Shown here one piece after another: positions 19,354 to 27,667 of a stretch of 64,000 nucleotides of DNA. The notes under the pieces were generated by a model. The model did not search any database. It was not told the DNA's origin and saw nothing but the letters and a program-made list of their open reading frames with translations. A program made the position numbers and the translations under genes. This DNA comes from Larsenimonas salina. GTDB taxonomy: Bacteria > Pseudomonadota > Gammaproteobacteria > Pseudomonadales > Halomonadaceae. Numbering within the stretch: position 1 is the first letter of the stretch; each line of letters begins with the position of its first letter. The stretch lies in contig NZ_JAMLJJ010000005.1 of assembly GCF_023736155.1 (NCBI RefSeq), positions 124,001 to 188,000 of the forward strand. The letters run 5' to 3'.

Positions 19354-20088
19354 TCACGCGGTTGCGGCGGCCTTCAGCTTGTTAAAGTCGCAGATAATGC
19401 CTTGCATGGTTTCGTCGCAGTAGGGCTGAAGGCCACTGACCACCAGCTTTTTCTCGCCGGTACCGATGCGCTCGTCGCCGGCGATCATTTCGAAATGCAT
19501 GTGGGCGTCGGCGCGCTTGCCTGCTACATCGAGCCAGGCCTTGTCGAAGTGAAGCGTCGGTGCTTCTGCGTCGAGGCGGTTCAGGCAAAAGCCCATGCTG
19601 TCGTAGATCACTAGCGGCCGTTCGGGATTGAACATCACCCCGTGTTCCTGCATCAAAGGCTGTAGGTAGTGCGGGAAGTTCCGACCGGAAAAGGCGATGT
19701 AGCGTCGGGTAAACGCGCTGATGACGGTGGGGTCGAAGGTCGGCTCACCGCTTCTGTCCACGTGAAGGTAGACCTTGCCACGGGCGTCGGAGACGGTAAT
19801 GGTCTCGCCGCTTTGCTCGAACGTGAGCGGTACGCTGTCGCCGACCATGCCGCGGAAATAGAACGTCATGCAGGGCGAAAGGCCGAATCGGGCGAGCACG
19901 AGTGAGAACAGAAGGTCTCCCGGAACACAGAAGCGGCGGGCGCCGGGATTGTGGATCGGATTGAAGTCGCCGGCCATCTCCTTGGCAAAACGACTGGCCT
20001 GTTCGGCGGTAATGACGATACGACCATCGTCATCTTCAATAAAAAACTCTTCAAGAACCATGCGGGGCCGGAACCTTGTGTGAGACAT
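19354..20088 (-). CDS. DUF3581 family protein, MaoC/hot-dog-like
   Basis: A 244-residue cytoplasmic protein matching the DUF3581 family of gammaproteobacteria. Residues 30-50 (ASRFAKEMAGDFNPIHNP) resemble the hydratase-2 motif of MaoC enzymes, where the Asp and His are catalytic, so a hot-dog fold acting on an acyl thioester is plausible but unproven. The rest (GVMFNPERPLVIYDSMGFCLNRLD, EKKLVVSGLQPYCDETMQ) is conserved only within the family as far as I know. Divergent from the App1-type phosphatase gene across 216 bases. Confidence 0.8.
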   Translation of the reverse strand: MSHTRFRPRMVLEEFFIEDDDGRIVITAEQASRFAKEMAGDFNPIHNPGARRFCVPGDLLFSLVLARFGLSPCMTFYFRGMVGDSVPLTFEQSGETITVSDARGKVYLHVDRSGEPTFDPTVISAFTRRYIAFSGRNFPHYLQPLMQEHGVMFNPERPLVIYDSMGFCLNRLDAEAPTLHFDKAWLDVAGKRADAHMHFEMIAGDERIGTGEKKLVVSGLQPYCDETMQGIICDFNKLKAAATA

Positions 20089-20304
20089 GGCGCAGTCTGA
20101 AACGAGTGTTCATTGCGCGGTTTTGCAAAGCGTACCATGCACGGGCGGGCGATGCGCATTTCTTGCACGTTTTCATTAGAGAATTGGCAAGTTTGAGCGG
20201 GTCAGAACGGCAGGGTGAGGCCATCGTGCGGCAGACCCGGGCAAGATCACCTATCTTGAGCGCACGACATCGCTAACGGCGCAACCCGCCCCTGAGGAGA
20301 CATC

Positions 20305-21408
20305 ATGGCCCGACACAAACGGGTGGCGCAGTATACGTTTCGCAAGCTGCTCAAGGTACTGGCCCGCCCAGTCAAAGGTGACCGAGGCCAGGGCGGGACC
20401 CTGATCTATCCGTACCGAGGGTACGGTTCCCAGCGAGAAATCTTTTTGATGGGGCGCGTGTTCCATCAGCCAAGTCTTGGGCTTCCGCTCGAGAGTGGGG
20501 TGCTTCGTGATATGGCTGATATCGTGCGCCGCATGGTGCGCTGGGGGCTTGCAGACCGTGAGGTGGCCATTAGCGTCGGTCATCACGAGAGCGTGGTTAC
20601 CACCGACCGCGACGGTTATTTCTACGCCCATATCACGCTGAGCCGGAGCCTTCCCACCGATACGGTCTGGCACAAGGCCGAACTCAAGGTGCTCGGTACG
20701 GAAGAAACGCTGCCAGCAGTGGCCGACATCTACGTGCCGAAACCGGACATTGATCTGGCGGTTATAAGCGACATTGATGACACCGTGATGTACACGGGCG
20801 TCGCCAACAAGATCAAGATGATGTATCGGTTATTCATGGAAAAGGCCGATGAACGGACGGCGTTTCCGGGCGTGGCGCCGTTCTATCAGGCGCTTCATGG
20901 CGGGGCGACCGGCGATGCGGGGCGACCAATGCTCTACGTCTCGCGCGGGCCATGGAGTATCTATGAGATTCTCGAGGCGTTTTTCCACTTAAACAACATT
21001 CCAGCCGGGCCGGTGCTGTTCTTGCGGGAATGGGGGTTAACCCTTCAGCATCCGTTGCCGAAAAAGGCCGAGGACCACAAGGCGCATTTGATCGAGAGCA
21101 TGCTCTCGCTTTACGACGAACTGCCGTTTGTCTTGATCGGTGACAGCGGTCAGCGAGACCCGGAAATTTACGCCGACATCGTCGAGCGTTACCCCGGCCG
21201 CATCAAGACCATCTACATCCGAAGTGTCCACAAGCAGTCCGACCGTGATCAGTCCATCGCTCGGCTTGCAGCCAAGGTGCAAGACGCCGGGTGCGAACTG
21301 ATTCTGGCTTCCAGCAGTGAAAAGATGGCCTGCCATGCGTTCGAGCGCGGCTACATTTCACGCGCGGGTAAAGAGGCGGTCGTCGACGCCGACCGGGCAG
21401 AGCGCTAG
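20305..21408 (+). CDS. App1-type phosphatidate phosphatase domain protein (DUF2183)
   Basis: A 367-residue HAD-superfamily phosphatase. The nucleophile motif is AVISDIDDTVMYTG (Asp156 and Asp158), followed by the lysine/serine region LYVSRGPWSIYEILEAFF and the acidic motif VLIGDSGQRDPEIY. This arrangement matches the C-terminal catalytic domain of yeast App1 (phosphatidate phosphatase), preceded by a beta-rich domain of about 130 residues also found in bacterial members. Lipid phosphatase activity in bacteria is inferred from the family. GAGGAG precedes the ATG. The stop codon overlaps the stop of the convergent methyltransferase gene (shared CTAG at 21405-21408). Confidence 0.88.
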   Translation: MARHKRVAQYTFRKLLKVLARPVKGDRGQGGTLIYPYRGYGSQREIFLMGRVFHQPSLGLPLESGVLRDMADIVRRMVRWGLADREVAISVGHHESVVTTDRDGYFYAHITLSRSLPTDTVWHKAELKVLGTEETLPAVADIYVPKPDIDLAVISDIDDTVMYTGVANKIKMMYRLFMEKADERTAFPGVAPFYQALHGGATGDAGRPMLYVSRGPWSIYEILEAFFHLNNIPAGPVLFLREWGLTLQHPLPKKAEDHKAHLIESMLSLYDELPFVLIGDSGQRDPEIYADIVERYPGRIKTIYIRSVHKQSDRDQSIARLAAKVQDAGCELILASSSEKMACHAFERGYISRAGKEAVVDADRAER

Positions 21409-22043
21409 CGTTTTTTCCACACCACCATCAAATTGTTGGCCGGCATTTCATGAAGCGTTTCGAATTCGAAACCCGCATTGCTGGCCAGCGGCAGCACATC
21501 ACCATCGAGGTCGCGCACGCCCCAGCGGCGGTCGTCCCGACGAAGCTGGGTGTCGAAGCCTTCATTGCCGAGTGAGGTGTGCTCGCCGTGACGCTTAAAC
21601 GGCCCATAGATGGTCAGCGGCGCGTCCCTGGGAAGCAGCTCGCTTGCCTTTTCGAACAAGGCGATCGACGCCTCCCAGGGCGCGATATGCAGCATGTTGA
21701 TGCAGACCATGGCACTGACCGGCAAGCTCATGGTTGGCCAGTGCCGGTTGGTGACATCGAGCGCGATAGGCGAGAGCGCGTTTTGAACGTCTTCATGCTC
21801 GCACCAAGCCTGGATGGAGCGCAGCGACTGTGGCGCCGGATCACTGGGCTGCCAGGTGGTGTGCGGCAAGGCCTTGGCAAAATACACCACGTGCTCGCCG
21901 CTGCCGCTTGCGATCTCAAGCACGTGATCATTCTGGCGCAGCACCGATTGCAGCACGGTCAGTATCGGATCGCGGTTGCGCCTGGCGGCTGCGTGGGACA
22001 GCCGCGGTTCCGGCATGGGGTATGCCATATCCATCCAATCCAT
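21405..22043 (-). CDS. DUF938 SAM-dependent methyltransferase-like protein
   Basis: A 212-residue class I methyltransferase-fold protein of the DUF938 family. The AdoMet-binding glycine motif is LEIASGSGEHVVYFA, the acidic residue after strand 2 lies in WQPSDP, and INMLHIAPW corresponds to the motif IV region. The substrate is unknown; no family member has, to my knowledge, a settled reaction. The ATG at 22043 has GAGAGG 7 bases upstream and is preferred over a longer frame from 22103. It starts 38 bases after the ribokinase stop on the same strand, suggesting a two-gene transcript. Confidence 0.85.
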   Translation of the reverse strand: MDWMDMAYPMPEPRLSHAAARRNRDPILTVLQSVLRQNDHVLEIASGSGEHVVYFAKALPHTTWQPSDPAPQSLRSIQAWCEHEDVQNALSPIALDVTNRHWPTMSLPVSAMVCINMLHIAPWEASIALFEKASELLPRDAPLTIYGPFKRHGEHTSLGNEGFDTQLRRDDRRWGVRDLDGDVLPLASNAGFEFETLHEMPANNLMVVWKKR

Positions 22044-22081
22044 CAAGAAGCCTCTCTCATCGTCTTCTTGCCCGCCAGCCC

Positions 22082-22978
22082 TTATGGCTGCTCGAGATCG
22101 CACGCTCGCGGGATGCTGGTGTGCGCTCCGGCGCGCTGCACACTGTAGGCAGCTGCGCGCGTGGCGTGTTTCAGACAGGTGCTTACGTCCTTGCCTTCAA
22201 GGCGCGCGGCCATGAAGTAGCCGATGAACGTATCCCCCGCGGCCGTGGTGTCACGGGCGTCGACCTGCTCTGCAGGTGCGAATAATGATTGTTTACCTTT
22301 TTGATGGTAAACCCCGTCAGCACCCAGTGTCAGTATGATCTCTGTATCCGGATAGCGCTGTGCCAAGGTAGATAAAACGGTGTCGGGGTCGGCGTTATCG
22401 TCCAGGCCGGCCAGCATGGCGCCTTCCCCACGATTGACGAACAGGATCGAGAGTGTATCCAGCGCCATCTCGGTGACGTCCCGAGTCATGGGCGCCGGGT
22501 TGAAGGCGACCTTGAGTCCACGGGCGTGGGCGGCCTCGATCATGCCGGCGGTATGGCTGCACTCGTTTTGAAGCAGCACCCAGTCATCGCGCTCGACCTC
22601 GGCAAGGCGCGTTGCGATGAAGTCGTGGTCGATGCTCTGGTTGGCACCGCCGAACAGGACGATCGAGTTTTCGCCGGCATCATCGACCTGGATCAGTGCG
22701 TGGCCGCTTGGGGTATCGACCCGTGCGACGCCCTGGGTGTCGACGCCTGCCTCATCGAGTACGTCGAGTGCCCATTGATCGCCCGCGTTGAGCTGACCCC
22801 AGTGGGCAACCTGGCCGCCAGCCCGTGCGGCCGCGACCGATTGATTGGCGCCCTTGCCGCCGAGAACCTGCTGGTAATCCGTGCTGGAGAGCGTCTCACC
22901 GGGTTTGACCAAATGCGGCACTCGGTAAACGTGGTCGATGTTGATGGAGCCGTAGTTGTAAAGCGTGGGTGTGGTCAT
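22082..22978 (-). CDS. rbsK: Ribokinase-like PfkB-family sugar kinase
   Basis: Cytoplasmic kinase of 298 residues that most likely phosphorylates ribose. PfkB signatures: GGKGANQSVAAARAGG near the N-terminus and the catalytic DTTAAGDTFIGYF near the C-terminus, where the second motif reads DTTAAGD rather than the common DTTGAGD or DTTAAGD of ribokinases. N-terminal YGSINIDHVYRVPHLVKPGETL also fits RbsK. The start has AGGAGA 5 bases upstream; a longer frame to 23125 is not supported. No ribose transporter or repressor lies nearby, so the sugar could come from nucleoside breakdown or differ from ribose. Confidence 0.85.
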   Translation of the reverse strand: MTTPTLYNYGSINIDHVYRVPHLVKPGETLSSTDYQQVLGGKGANQSVAAARAGGQVAHWGQLNAGDQWALDVLDEAGVDTQGVARVDTPSGHALIQVDDAGENSIVLFGGANQSIDHDFIATRLAEVERDDWVLLQNECSHTAGMIEAAHARGLKVAFNPAPMTRDVTEMALDTLSILFVNRGEGAMLAGLDDNADPDTVLSTLAQRYPDTEIILTLGADGVYHQKGKQSLFAPAEQVDARDTTAAGDTFIGYFMAARLEGKDVSTCLKHATRAAAYSVQRAGAHTSIPRACDLEQP

Positions 22979-23265
22979 GGATGTCTCCTGTGGCAAATCC
23001 TGCGGGAGTAGTCGTGGCAAGAGCGTGATGCATGAGCCTTGGCACAGTGTACAGGGTAAGCGGTGTCGTAAAGGGGCCGACAGGGCCGCGCACATTGAAC
23101 GAATCAGTGCGTCCGATGGCGGCACTTAAGCGTTCGTATCGATTCCATCTGATAGACTGCGCCCTGGGATGGTCTGGCGCCATTTTGCCTGTGTGACGCC
23201 AGAAAGCCAGTGCGCGGATGCCGAAGGGCCGTGCCTGACAGACGGTCAAGTTCATGGGGGTAGGT

Positions 23266-24570
23266 GTGGCGCACATCGGGATTGTCGCTCCGGCGTTTCC
23301 AAGCCATCTCGCGGCGCTATGCGCGCTGGCGGATCGGCTGCGCGCATGCGGTCATCGGGTCAGCTTTCTGTTGCCGGAGTACTGTCGGCGCTGGGTGGGC
23401 CCAGAACACGGGCTGATCCCGGTTGACCGCGAGCACCCGTTACCCTTGAGCGTCGAGGCGATGATTGCCAGGGCTTCCAACCCCCGGGGGCCGCTTCGGT
23501 TCAAGCGCATGCTCGACGACGTGGCCCGGATGACCGATGTTTTATGCGCGCGGCTGCCGGACATCATTGGCGCGGCTGGCATCGATGCCCTGCTGGTCGA
23601 TCAGATGGAAACCGCGGGGGCGCTCGTGGCGCGTTCGATGAACCTGCCTTATCTGTCGGTTGCCTGCGCGCTGCCGCTTGATCGGGATCCGGCGTTGCCG
23701 CCGCCCTTTCTGGGCTGGGCATTCGATGCCTCAGAGCAGGGCATGAAGCGCAATCAGGGGGGCTATCGAGTCAGCGAGCTTCTGATGCGCCGGCACCGGC
23801 GTATTCTCAGCCAGTGGGCCGAGCGATTCGGTGTCGATGCGCGTGCGATGGAGGCGTGTCTTTCACCGCTCGGGACAGTTGCGCAACTGCATGAAGCGCT
23901 GGATTTTCCTCGCGCCCACCCCGCGCCCAGCCTACACCGCGTTGGCCCCTTTCGATCGGCTGCGCCCGAGCGCGCGGTTTGCCAGGCGCGCACAAATACA
24001 CCGGTCGATGTCTTTGCAAGCCTTGGCACGCTTCAGGGGTGGCGGTTTTCCGTGTTTCTCAATCTGGCCCGTGCCTGTCGCCGCATCCATCGGACACTCC
24101 TGATTACCCACTGCGGTCAGCTCGATGACCGTCAGTGCGCAAGGCTTACGCGAGAAGGGGCGGAAGTCGTTGCAAATGTGGATCAGCGCGAGGTCATGAC
24201 GACCGCGCGAGTGGTGGTTACCCATGGCGGCTTGAATACGGTGATGGACGCACTCGATGCCGGGGTACCGATGCTGGTGTTGCCGATTGCCTTTGATCAG
24301 CCCGGCGTGGCTGCGCGTGTGGTGTATCACGGGATCGGATTGAGCGCACCGTTTCGGGCACGCCCGAAGGCACTTGCCAAGCGGCTGTCGAGGCTACTTG
24401 ATGAGCCCGGCTTTTCCGCGGCAATGGCGAAGGTGATGTCTCGGGGGGAGCACCGTCAAGGCGCGTCGCGTGCCTGTGAACTGATTGAAGCTATCCTGCT
24501 CAGGCAGGTTCACGAGACGCGTTCTGTTTACTCGGGCTTGGAGGCACGGTCATCAGAGGTGCGCTCCTGA
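23266..24570 (+). CDS. UGT-type glycosyltransferase, zeaxanthin glucosyltransferase (CrtX)-like
   Basis: A 434-residue GT1-family enzyme. The N-terminus VAHIGIVAPAFPSHLAALCAL aligns with carotenoid glucosyltransferases (pattern HxAIVAPPxxSHxxAL), and the C-terminal donor-binding motif THGGLNTVMDALDAGVPMLVL...FDQPGVAARV is the UGT signature. The GTG at 23266, with GGGG(TAGGT) just upstream, matches the family start better than the ATG at 23254. CrtX adds glucose to zeaxanthin hydroxyls; a macrolide- or lipid-modifying UGT is the alternative. No other carotenoid gene is in the window, though a retinal-rhodopsin module is about 9 kb away. The 3' end overlaps the convergent DUF4174 gene by 43 bases. 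Confidence 0.75.
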   Translation: MAHIGIVAPAFPSHLAALCALADRLRACGHRVSFLLPEYCRRWVGPEHGLIPVDREHPLPLSVEAMIARASNPRGPLRFKRMLDDVARMTDVLCARLPDIIGAAGIDALLVDQMETAGALVARSMNLPYLSVACALPLDRDPALPPPFLGWAFDASEQGMKRNQGGYRVSELLMRRHRRILSQWAERFGVDARAMEACLSPLGTVAQLHEALDFPRAHPAPSLHRVGPFRSAAPERAVCQARTNTPVDVFASLGTLQGWRFSVFLNLARACRRIHRTLLITHCGQLDDRQCARLTREGAEVVANVDQREVMTTARVVVTHGGLNTVMDALDAGVPMLVLPIAFDQPGVAARVVYHGIGLSAPFRARPKALAKRLSRLLDEPGFSAAMAKVMSRGEHRQGASRACELIEAILLRQVHETRSVYSGLEARSSEVRS

Positions 24571-24995
24571 CGCCGCATCGGCATGCGGTCGATGGTCGTG
24601 AAAAGCTCGTCGGGATTGACGAATCCGGTCTGCTGTACCTTCTTGCCGCCGTCCTTGCCGATCAGAATTACCGTCAGCGCCCCGTCCGGCTTGACGTCCA
24701 GATCCTCGAGGATGGCCTCGGTTTCGGCGGTGGTCATGCCCGCGCCGTTGCGCTGACCGATGCCGTTTTCGATGGTATAGAGCACCATGTCGCGCTCATC
24801 GAATGCAGTCTGCTGGTTCGAAATCAGCCGACGCATGCGCTGATAGCCCTGATTGCCTGCCGAGGGGGTGACCAGCACCAGAGGGCGAGCCCGCCATTGA
24901 TCGCTGACAAGAGGGTTGGCCGGGCTGGCGGCCAATGCATTAAAGCTCATGAGCGCGCCTGACAGGGCGAAACAGATGTGGCCGATCCACTTCAT
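24528..24995 (-). CDS. DUF4174 exported protein
   Basis: A 155-residue protein with a Sec signal peptide (hydrophobic residues 4-18, likely cleavage after ALA near residue 22). The remainder has the DUF4174 pattern: WRARPLVLVTPS ... RDMVLYTIENG ... ALTVILIGKDGGKKVQQTGFVNPDELFTTIDRMPMRR, which reads like a degenerate thioredoxin-type fold with no catalytic cysteines. Function unknown. Convergent with and overlapping the glycosyltransferase by 43 bases. Confidence 0.8.
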   Translation of the reverse strand: MKWIGHICFALSGALMSFNALAASPANPLVSDQWRARPLVLVTPSAGNQGYQRMRRLISNQQTAFDERDMVLYTIENGIGQRNGAGMTTAETEAILEDLDVKPDGALTVILIGKDGGKKVQQTGFVNPDELFTTIDRMPMRRQERTSDDRASKPE

Positions 24996-25038
24996 TGCAT
25001 CCTCCTTGCCGTGATCTCAGGTTCTTCGACGTGCAGTC

Positions 25039-25078
25039 TCAGGTAGTTTTGACGGGATTCAGGTAGTTTCGACGGGAT
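25039..25078. repeat. Tandem 20-bp duplication at a gene end
   Basis: Two adjacent 20-base copies (25039-25058 and 25059-25078), TCAGGTAGTTT[T/C]GACGGGAT, differing at one base. The right copy encodes the last residues and stop of the TIM-barrel gene on the minus strand; the left copy lies just past its stop and repeats the coding sequence plus stop. Confidence 0.9.
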
Positions 25079-25877
25079 GAAGCTTGGCCTCGACCCGGTC
25101 GAGCGTGCGTTTACAGTCGCTTGCCCGAACGTGTGAGTTTTCAGCGCTTTTGGCCGCGTGAAATAGCTCAAGCGACAAGGGGCCGCTGTAGCCGGTCTGT
25201 TTAAGGGCGGCTAAGAAGTCGTCTATTGCCAGATCGCCTGCATAGGGCAGGCAGCGGTGGTAGCGGCTCCAGTGAAGGTAGGACTCTTCCTCGAACCAGG
25301 GCGCGTCTGCCAGTTGCACGGCAAAGATGCGTTTTGCATCGATGGTGGCCAGTGCATCGAGCGGCTCACGGCGCGCGAGAATATGGAAGCTGTCGAGTAC
25401 TAGTCCAAGGCCTGGGTGATCGACGGTCTCGACCAGATCGAGCGCCTGTTGGTAGGAGTTGATGTAGCGCCCCCACGACAGGGCCTCGAAGCCGATTCGA
25501 AATCCGCGCTGGTGTGCGAATTCCGCCATCGCAAGCAGATCCGTACACGCCTGCTCTCGATCATCGTGAGCGTTCGGAGAACTGTTGCTGCAGGCCAACA
25601 GCAGCGAGGTATTGAGTGCGCCCATCATGGCAAGGCGAACCTCGAGGCGCTCGAGTTGACGCTTGAGGTTGCCGGTGGCTTCGACGTCCTTCATGGGCTG
25701 AAGTGCCGTTACTTTCAGATTCAGCGCTCGAATCTTCTGGCCGACGTCGAAGGCACTGGCCCGACTGTGGTGAATGTCGGGCTCATAGATTTCGACACCG
25801 CCGAAGCCTGCCTGAGCGATGACATCCAGCTTATCCATCAGGTCGCCGCCAAGGCTGACGGTCGCGATGGTGTGCAT
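25059..25877 (-). CDS. Sugar-phosphate isomerase/epimerase TIM barrel, probable 3-dehydroshikimate dehydratase
   Basis: A 272-residue xylose-isomerase-like TIM barrel (AP endonuclease 2 superfamily). N-terminus IATVSLGGDLMDKLDVIAQAGFGGVEIYE and the later RIGFEALSWGRYINSYQQALDLVE, LGLVLDSFHILAR and FAVQLADAP closely resemble the dehydratase domain of Pseudomonas QuiC (3-dehydroshikimate to protocatechuate). Metal ligands are likely the Glu of GFEALSWG, Asp of LVLDSFH, the Gln of VQLADAP and the Glu of LSLELFH. QuiC proteins in Pseudomonas carry a second HPPD-like domain that is absent here. It follows the BCCT carrier by 77 bases on the same strand. Other sugar epimerase activities remain possible. 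Confidence 0.75.
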   Translation of the reverse strand: MHTIATVSLGGDLMDKLDVIAQAGFGGVEIYEPDIHHSRASAFDVGQKIRALNLKVTALQPMKDVEATGNLKRQLERLEVRLAMMGALNTSLLLACSNSSPNAHDDREQACTDLLAMAEFAHQRGFRIGFEALSWGRYINSYQQALDLVETVDHPGLGLVLDSFHILARREPLDALATIDAKRIFAVQLADAPWFEEESYLHWSRYHRCLPYAGDLAIDDFLAALKQTGYSGPLSLELFHAAKSAENSHVRASDCKRTLDRVEAKLHPVETT

Positions 25878-25954
25878 GGTGAGCTCTCCCCATTGAATGC
25901 GTGTTCAATGCCAAAGGCTAGCTTAAAACGCCACCTTCGCGAACGCGTTCGCGG

Positions 25955-27562
25955 TTATGCGGAATGAACCTTGCGCTGTACATCCTCATGCATCGCACTG
26001 GCGTAGACGGTAGGCGGTGTACCGTCCTCATCGCGAAGGGCTACGGTCAAACTGTAGCACATGACCAAAAACACCAATGAAAAGGGCAGTGCAGCGATAA
26101 TGGCCGCGGTTTGAAGCGCCTGCAGGCCGCCTGCCAACAGCAGTACAGCGGCCACGCCGCCAAGGCCCAGCCCCCAGATGACGCGATAGAGCGTGCGGGG
26201 TTGGCTGTCGCCCATCGACAGCATGGTGCAGATCACGAGCGTGCCTGAGTCGGCCGAGGTCACAAACCAGGTCACGATCATCAGCGTGGTCAGCCCGATC
26301 ATGGCGGTCGAGGCCCAGGGCACGTCGAGCGCCTTGATGGTCTCAAACAGCGCCTGCGTCTTGTCCTGATTGACGATACTGACCAGGTCGACCTGATCGC
26401 CGAGCTGCAGGTGAAGCGCAGTCCCGCCAAAAATCACGATCCAGATCATCGAGCCAAGGGCGGCAAGCCCCATGCCACCGAAAATGAGCGAGCGCAGCGT
26501 TCGGCCCTTGGAAATGCGGGCAACGAACATGCCGACGTAGGGGCCCCAGGAGAACCACCAGCCCCAGTAGAAGAGCGTCCACCAGCCCTGCCACTGATCG
26601 TCCGGGTTCGGGTCAACCCAGAACCCCATTTGAATGGCGTGGCTCAAATAGTCACCGACCGTGGTCGAAAACAGCCCGAGCAGATACGTGGTCGGCCCGG
26701 CAATCAGGAAAAACAGCACCAGAATCAGGCTCAGGTGAATATTCCATTCGCTGAGCATGCGGATGCCGCGCTTCAGACCCGTGCAGACCGAAAGGGTTGC
26801 CAGAAGCGTGACGGTGCCGATCAGTATCAGTTTGGCCGTTGGTGAAATCGGAATGCCGAACAGCGCATTGAGCCCGGCATTCATCTGCGAGACACCAAGC
26901 CCCAGTGTGGTGGCCGTGCCGAACAGCGTACTGAAAATGGCGAGCAGATCGACCAGATGCCCGATCGGGCCGTAGATGCGGTCCTTGATCAGCGGATAGA
27001 GCGCCGAACGCGGCGTCAGCGGCAGCCCGCGGCGGTAGGAAAAGTACCCAAGAATCAGGCCGACCGTGATGTACACCGCCCAGCCGTGAAGCCCCCAGTG
27101 AAACACCGTGATGCGAAGCGCGAGCTCGGCTGCGGCTGTTCCCCCCGGCGCGGTATTTTCAAGTGCGGCGTAGGGGTTGCTTTGAAAGTGCGACATCGGC
27201 TCGGCCACGCTCCAGAACAGCAGCCCGGTGCCGACAGCGGCGCTGAAAAGCATGGAAAACCAGGAGAAATTGCTGAATTCGGGGACATCATCATCACGTC
27301 CGAGTCGAACGCGCCCGACCGGACTGGCCCCGAGGTAGATGGCAAAGAACAGAAGGCCACCGATCGCCAGGATGTAGTACCAGCCCAGGCGCTGTTCGAT
27401 GAACGCCATGGTGGCGTTGAATGTGTCGCTGGCGCGGTCCGGCCAGAGGACTGTAAAGGCGATAAACGCCAGTACCGTTGCAAATGAAGTGATCGCCAGA
27501 GGCTTATCGACGCCTGTAAACAGGCCGTTCGCCGGGCGTTGCCCAGCGTTTAGATCAGACAT
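25955..27562 (-). CDS. BCCT-family betaine/choline/carnitine-type transporter
   Basis: Inner-membrane sodium- or proton-coupled carrier of 535 residues, 12 helices. The family signature WTLFYWGWWFSWGPYVGMFVARISKGR is intact, with the tryptophan cage of the quaternary-ammonium site. Other family blocks: FSNFSWFSMLFSAAVGTGLLFWSVAEP and TVFHWGLHGWAVY. The short C-terminal tail (about 20 residues after the last helix) resembles the catabolic or constitutive members more than the long-tailed, osmosensing BetT. Substrate is unproven; the downstream dehydratase suggests it might instead feed a carbon source into aromatic catabolism. Confidence 0.9.
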   Translation of the reverse strand: MSDLNAGQRPANGLFTGVDKPLAITSFATVLAFIAFTVLWPDRASDTFNATMAFIEQRLGWYYILAIGGLLFFAIYLGASPVGRVRLGRDDDVPEFSNFSWFSMLFSAAVGTGLLFWSVAEPMSHFQSNPYAALENTAPGGTAAAELALRITVFHWGLHGWAVYITVGLILGYFSYRRGLPLTPRSALYPLIKDRIYGPIGHLVDLLAIFSTLFGTATTLGLGVSQMNAGLNALFGIPISPTAKLILIGTVTLLATLSVCTGLKRGIRMLSEWNIHLSLILVLFFLIAGPTTYLLGLFSTTVGDYLSHAIQMGFWVDPNPDDQWQGWWTLFYWGWWFSWGPYVGMFVARISKGRTLRSLIFGGMGLAALGSMIWIVIFGGTALHLQLGDQVDLVSIVNQDKTQALFETIKALDVPWASTAMIGLTTLMIVTWFVTSADSGTLVICTMLSMGDSQPRTLYRVIWGLGLGGVAAVLLLAGGLQALQTAAIIAALPFSLVFLVMCYSLTVALRDEDGTPPTVYASAMHEDVQRKVHSA

Positions 27563-27667
27563 GAAGTGGGCTTTTTCAAAAGATTAACCGACCATGCTAA
27601 CAAGTTTAACGCGAAGGCGTCACCTCGATGGCCGTCATCGAGGCAAGGTGTGGGGGCATTGAGTGAA

